This document shows positions 60,657 to 64,000 of a stretch of 64,000 bases of DNA, piece by piece. A program made the translations under genes and the position numbers. The notes under the pieces were generated by a model. That model was given only the letters and a program-made list of their open reading frames with translations, searched no databases and had not been told where the DNA came from. Each line of letters starts with the position of its first letter. Position 1 is the stretch's first letter. This DNA is from Anaerovirgula multivorans (GTDB taxonomy: Bacteria; Bacillota; Clostridia; Peptostreptococcales; Natronincolaceae): NCBI RefSeq assembly GCF_900188145.1, contig NZ_FZOJ01000009.1, forward strand, positions 62,001-126,000. The letters are read 5' to 3'.

Positions 60657-62963
60657 ATGAAATTTGTCAATCAACCAATTGAAAAAATAGACGGAATGGA
60701 TGTTGCAACAGGAAAACCGGTGTATACTGATGATCTTGTCATGACTAATGCATTAATCGTAAAAATTCTCCGAAGTCCCCATGCCTTTGCTGAAATTAAA
60801 TCTATTGACGTCTCGAGGGCAGAAGACTTACCAGGGGTGGAGTGTGTTTTAACCTATAAGGATGTACCTAATGTTCGATTTACTATGGCAGGGCAGTCTT
60901 ACCCAGAGCCCTCCCCTTATGATCGATTAATCCTTGATAAGATTCTGAGATATGTAGGAGATGAGGTGGCCATCGTTGCAGCTGTGGACGAAAAAACAGC
61001 CAATAAGGCACTGAAACTAATTAAGGTGGAATATGAGGTGATGGAGCCGGTTCTAGACTTTGAAGAAGCGATTGGCCATTCAACAGTAATTCATCCAGAG
61101 GATAATTTGCACATCAATTTTGATATCGGCTTTAATCAGCATAAAAATATAGCCTCTTCAACAATCATTGAAGCAGGAAATATTGAAGAAGCTTTTGATG
61201 AATGCACTCATATTGTAGAAGAAACCTACTATATACAGGCGCAGTCCCATGCCATGATGGAGACCTATCGAGCTTTTAGCTATCTAGATCTGAATGAGAG
61301 ACTTTCTGTAGTAAGTTCTACCCAGATTCCCTTTCATGTTCGAAGGATACTGGCAAGGGCCCTACAAATACCTGCCAGTAAGATTAGGGTCATTAAACCA
61401 AGGATTGGTGGAGGGTTTGGAGGAAAGCAAACAGCTTCAGTAGAAGTATTTCCTGCTATTGTGACACTAAAAACAGGAAAACCGGCAAAGATCATTTATG
61501 ACCGTAAAGAAAGCTTTAGCTGTACGACTAGCCGTCATGCAATGCGGATTAAGGTAAAGCTGGGAGCAGACAGAGATGGTAGAATTCGAGGAATTGATAT
61601 GGAGGGTCTTGCTGATACTGGAGCCTATGGAGAACATGCCCCTACTGTATTTAGTGTGACAGGATATAAAACACTTCCATTGTATAATCAGGCTAAGGCA
61701 GTACGCTATCGTGCCCATGCTGTCTACACAAATAAAATGACTGCAGGGGCCTTTAGAGGATATGGTGTAACGCAAGGAACCTTTGCCCTTGAATGTGCCA
61801 TCAATCAGTTGGCAGGGAAATTGAACATGGATCCAGCTAAATTAAGGGAAATCAACATGATTAGAGAGGGAGAGAGTAGCCCTGTACTAGGTAAAAAGGA
61901 TGATGGTACACCTATTAAGATGGAAAGCTGTGCCTTAGACCGCTGTGTTAAAAAAGGCAAAGCGTTAATCGAATGGGATCGAAAATTTCCAAGCTATGAG
62001 GTAAGTGACACAAAGGTAAGAGGGCTAGGTATGGCAATTACCATGCAGGGATCTGGGATTGCAAAAATAGACACAGCTTCTACAATCATTAAGCTAAACG
62101 ATGATGGTTTTTTCACCTTATTATTAGGTTCTACAGATATGGGTACAGGAAGTGATACGATACTAGCACAAATGGCAGCCGAGGTATTGGAGATACCAAT
62201 GGATAAGATTATTGTCCATGCAGTGGATACAGATATTTCGCCTTTTGATACGGGCTCCTACGCTTCCAGCACAACCTATGTCACAGGAAATGCTGTAATA
62301 AAAGCAGCGGAGAATATAAAAGAACAAATCATAGAATATGGCGCTAGATTTCTGAATCAATCTATGGAGGCTGTAGAATTTGATGGTGGTTATGTGAAGG
62401 AAATCGATGGAAGCAATAGAATTTCTCTAGATGAAATCGCACAACGGGTTGTATCTGGAGAAGGTAAAAGCCAATTAATCGGCCATGGCAGCTTCGGAGG
62501 GGATACTAGCCCAGCGCCGTTTATCGCAGGTTTTGCAGAGGTAGAGATCGATAAGGAAACAGGTAAAATTGACTTAATTGACTATGTTGCAGTAATAGAC
62601 TGTGGAACCGTAATTAATCCTAACTTAGCTACAATTCAGGCGGAGGGTGGCTTGGTGCAGGGGATTGGTATGGCGATGTTTGAGGATGTTGTCTATAGTA
62701 GTAAAGGTAAGTTGCAGACAAATACCTTAATGCAGTATAAAATACCTTGCCGTAAGGATATTGGTAAATTGACAGTAGAATTTGAATCCAGCTTTGAACC
62801 ATCGGGTCCATTCGGGGCAAAATCCATTGGCGAAGTGGTTGTTAATACACCCCCTGCTGCTATTGCTCATGCGGTATATAATGCAGTAGGAGTAAATGCA
62901 AGAAATCTACCAATCACCCCAGAAAAGGTCTTAATGGGGATGCTGGAGAATAAGAAATCATAA
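60657..62963 (+). CDS. Molybdenum hydroxylase large subunit (xanthine dehydrogenase type)
   Basis: A 768-residue molybdopterin subunit. Motifs are GGGFGGKQTASVEV, TAGAFRGYGVTQ, and the catalytic glutamate E726 in GPFGAKSIGEV. Together with the two upstream genes it forms a xanthine dehydrogenase-like enzyme that hydroxylates purines or related heterocycles. The exact substrate is not fixed, and selenium-dependent relatives exist in Clostridia. A GGAGGT site lies before the ATG. Confidence 0.93.
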   Translation: MKFVNQPIEKIDGMDVATGKPVYTDDLVMTNALIVKILRSPHAFAEIKSIDVSRAEDLPGVECVLTYKDVPNVRFTMAGQSYPEPSPYDRLILDKILRYVGDEVAIVAAVDEKTANKALKLIKVEYEVMEPVLDFEEAIGHSTVIHPEDNLHINFDIGFNQHKNIASSTIIEAGNIEEAFDECTHIVEETYYIQAQSHAMMETYRAFSYLDLNERLSVVSSTQIPFHVRRILARALQIPASKIRVIKPRIGGGFGGKQTASVEVFPAIVTLKTGKPAKIIYDRKESFSCTTSRHAMRIKVKLGADRDGRIRGIDMEGLADTGAYGEHAPTVFSVTGYKTLPLYNQAKAVRYRAHAVYTNKMTAGAFRGYGVTQGTFALECAINQLAGKLNMDPAKLREINMIREGESSPVLGKKDDGTPIKMESCALDRCVKKGKALIEWDRKFPSYEVSDTKVRGLGMAITMQGSGIAKIDTASTIIKLNDDGFFTLLLGSTDMGTGSDTILAQMAAEVLEIPMDKIIVHAVDTDISPFDTGSYASSTTYVTGNAVIKAAENIKEQIIEYGARFLNQSMEAVEFDGGYVKEIDGSNRISLDEIAQRVVSGEGKSQLIGHGSFGGDTSPAPFIAGFAEVEIDKETGKIDLIDYVAVIDCGTVINPNLATIQAEGGLVQGIGMAMFEDVVYSSKGKLQTNTLMQYKIPCRKDIGKLTVEFESSFEPSGPFGAKSIGEVVVNTPPAAIAHAVYNAVGVNARNLPITPEKVLMGMLENKKS

Positions 62964-62972
62964 GACAAAGTG

Positions 62973-63021
62973 ATAGAGAATAACTAGCAGAATTTTGTTA
63001 CGCTAGTATTCTCTATTTTTT
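62973..63021 (+). terminator. Terminator of the molybdenum hydroxylase operon
   Basis: ATAGAGAAT and ACTAGC pair with GCTAGT and ATTCTCTAT (one bulged A), then TTTTTTC. Confidence 0.88.
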
Positions 63022-63170
63022 CACAAAATTATATTTTACTTTTCTTCAGAGTCTAAAACAGCTTGGCTGTTGTCAATACTTGGGATAGACAGAAAAAACT
63101 ATGATTAGCCTCTAAAAAATTATTATTCTTGATGTTATATAATATCAAAAGGAGAAAAGGAGAGAATATG

Positions 63171-63512
63171 ATGGACGTTATTGAAAGAAATTTACATTAT
63201 TTCATTGATAAGCATAAGGAAATCTATGAAGCCTATGAGAATTACGGATATAAGCTGCATGAAAAGGGAGGTCCTTTGGATGAAAAAACACGGTGGCTGA
63301 TTAAGGTGGCTATCTCGGCTTCATGCCAGTATGAATTTGCCCTTAGAACCCATATCCGAAAGGCCTATCGCTGTGGCTGTACTCTAGAAGAAATAGAACA
63401 TGCGATTATGTTAGTGGCTCCCACTGGAGGCTTTCCTAAAATGATGGAGGCGTTGTTAGTGCTTAGAGATGAAAATTGGCCACCTAATTCCCTACCTTTT
63501 GGGAATCAATAA
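63171..63512 (+). CDS. Carboxymuconolactone decarboxylase/AhpD-like protein
   Basis: A 113-residue all-helical protein of the CMD/AhpD fold: WLIKVAISASCQYEFALRTH (the Cys-x8-His site) and EEIEHAIMLVAPTGGFPKMM. Only one cysteine of the CxxC pair is in place, so disulfide reductase activity is doubtful. AAGGAGAG lies upstream. ATG 63171 is preferred to the ATG at 63168. It follows the hydroxylase operon and may serve the same pathway. Confidence 0.8.
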   Translation: MDVIERNLHYFIDKHKEIYEAYENYGYKLHEKGGPLDEKTRWLIKVAISASCQYEFALRTHIRKAYRCGCTLEEIEHAIMLVAPTGGFPKMMEALLVLRDENWPPNSLPFGNQ

Positions 63513-63567
63513 AGTATGATTTTATTGCTGATAAACAAATGCTAGTTGTCTGTTAATATGATTGAAG

Positions 63568-63600
63568 TAGATTGCTAAATAGGCAATCTATTTTGTTTTA
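63568..63600 (+). terminator. Terminator after the CMD-like gene
   Basis: A perfect stem TAGATTGC/GCAATCTA with loop TAAATAG is followed by TTTTGTTTT. Confidence 0.8.
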
Positions 63601-63738
63601 TAGAGGATTTGTAATATATAGAATATGCTATAATGAAGAAATAAGGTAGAAGCTTTCTAGAAAGCGCTAAGGTTCAATATAGATAATAAAAATGAGAGGA
63701 AAGCATTAATTTATCAAAATAGAAAAGATAGATTAAAT

Positions 63739-63938
63739 ATGGCAAATAAGTACGGATAACAAAAATCCAAGTATTTGGGTTTGTGGCAAGAAAAGAAGAA
63801 GTTTTAGATAGGGATATAGATTTTCTTGTTAAATTTCAAGAAGAACGCACTTTATTGCACTTAATTACTTTTAAAAATCAATTAGAAGAGTTTGTAAAAA
63901 TGGGAGTAAAACATATAATAGCAGATTATTATGTGTAA
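63739..63938 (+). pseudogene. Decayed MNT-type nucleotidyltransferase
   Basis: Behind AGGAAAG-like sequence, a frame MANKYG stops at TAA. A shifted frame continues ITKIQVFGFVARKEEVLD, RDIDFLVKFQEERTLLHL and FKNQLEEFVKMG to TAA 63936. This is the MNT fold motif (GSxARG..SDIDLLV), with GS changed to GF. It was perhaps the antitoxin half of a HEPN/MNT pair. No HEPN gene is seen before the window ends. Confidence 0.6.
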
Positions 63939-63973
63939 CCCTTCATAATGGGGAGAATAAATTAATAGAAAAT

Positions 63974-63997
63974 CAGGTTGCTGTGATATGCAATCTG
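63974..63997 (+). terminator. Hairpin at the window end, possible terminator
   Basis: CAGGTTGC pairs with GCAATCTG (one G-U pair) around TGTGATAT. It resembles the hairpins at 55978 and 63568. The T-run, if any, lies beyond the window. Confidence 0.4.
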
Positions 63998-64000
63998 TGC

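Overview
The window is about 64 kb of AT-rich DNA from an anaerobic, spore-forming Firmicute of the class Clostridia. This rests on the gene order rpmJ-rpsM-rpsK-rpsD-rpoA-rplQ-ecfA1-ecfA2-ecfT-truA-rplM-rpsI, on sporulation genes (a CwlD-type amidase, CotF-like coat proteins, a SASP-like protein, a LysM coat-type protein) and on anaerobic enzymes (hybrid cluster protein, 2-oxoacid:ferredoxin oxidoreductase with butyrate kinase). Many features resemble Alkaliphilus-like genomes, but no 16S gene is present, so the genus is inference.

Region 1 (1-7981) is the conserved end of the ribosomal protein superoperon, with RNA polymerase alpha, the energising module of an ECF vitamin transporter, tRNA pseudouridine synthase TruA, and L13/S9 behind a structured leader. 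Region 2 (8000-25800) is a core/accessory mix: a cell-wall amidase behind a switch-like leader, a cluster of five DnaA-box-like sites, a four-PAS histidine kinase, hcp with a CRP/FNR-type site at about -41.5, coat proteins, an MBL hydrolase, a SprT-like protein, two nitroreductases, a class A PBP and a signal peptidase.

Region 3 (25800-36900) holds a LysR regulator divergent from a butyrate kinase and four-subunit 2-oxoacid oxidoreductase operon, which would turn 2-oxo acids into acyl-CoA, acids and ATP. It is followed by a LysM protein and a MarR-ArsA ATPase-small protein cassette. In that cassette the small protein copies the C-terminal tail of the MarR, and both transcription units carry the same palindromic operator. 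Four copies of one palindromic intergenic repeat lie between 3.5 and 30.9 kb.

Region 4 (36900-52300) is accessory and decaying: a broken HxlR gene, a serine recombinase joined to foreign sequence, fragments of several genes, a GntR-chromate transporter unit, and an acyltransferase. A 1,106-bp segment carrying a SurA-like lipoprotein gene is duplicated 8,156 bp apart. The second copy has cut short a frameshifted ABC-F gene that lies behind an attenuator-like leader.

Region 5 (52300-64000) carries an SLH polysaccharide deacetylase, an iron alcohol dehydrogenase divergent from an intact HxlR regulator, a beta-propeller protein, and a purine-type cluster: an NCS2 nucleobase permease, a three-subunit xanthine-dehydrogenase-type molybdenum hydroxylase and a carboxymuconolactone decarboxylase-like protein. 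A decayed nucleotidyltransferase ends the window. No rRNA, tRNA or CRISPR array was seen.
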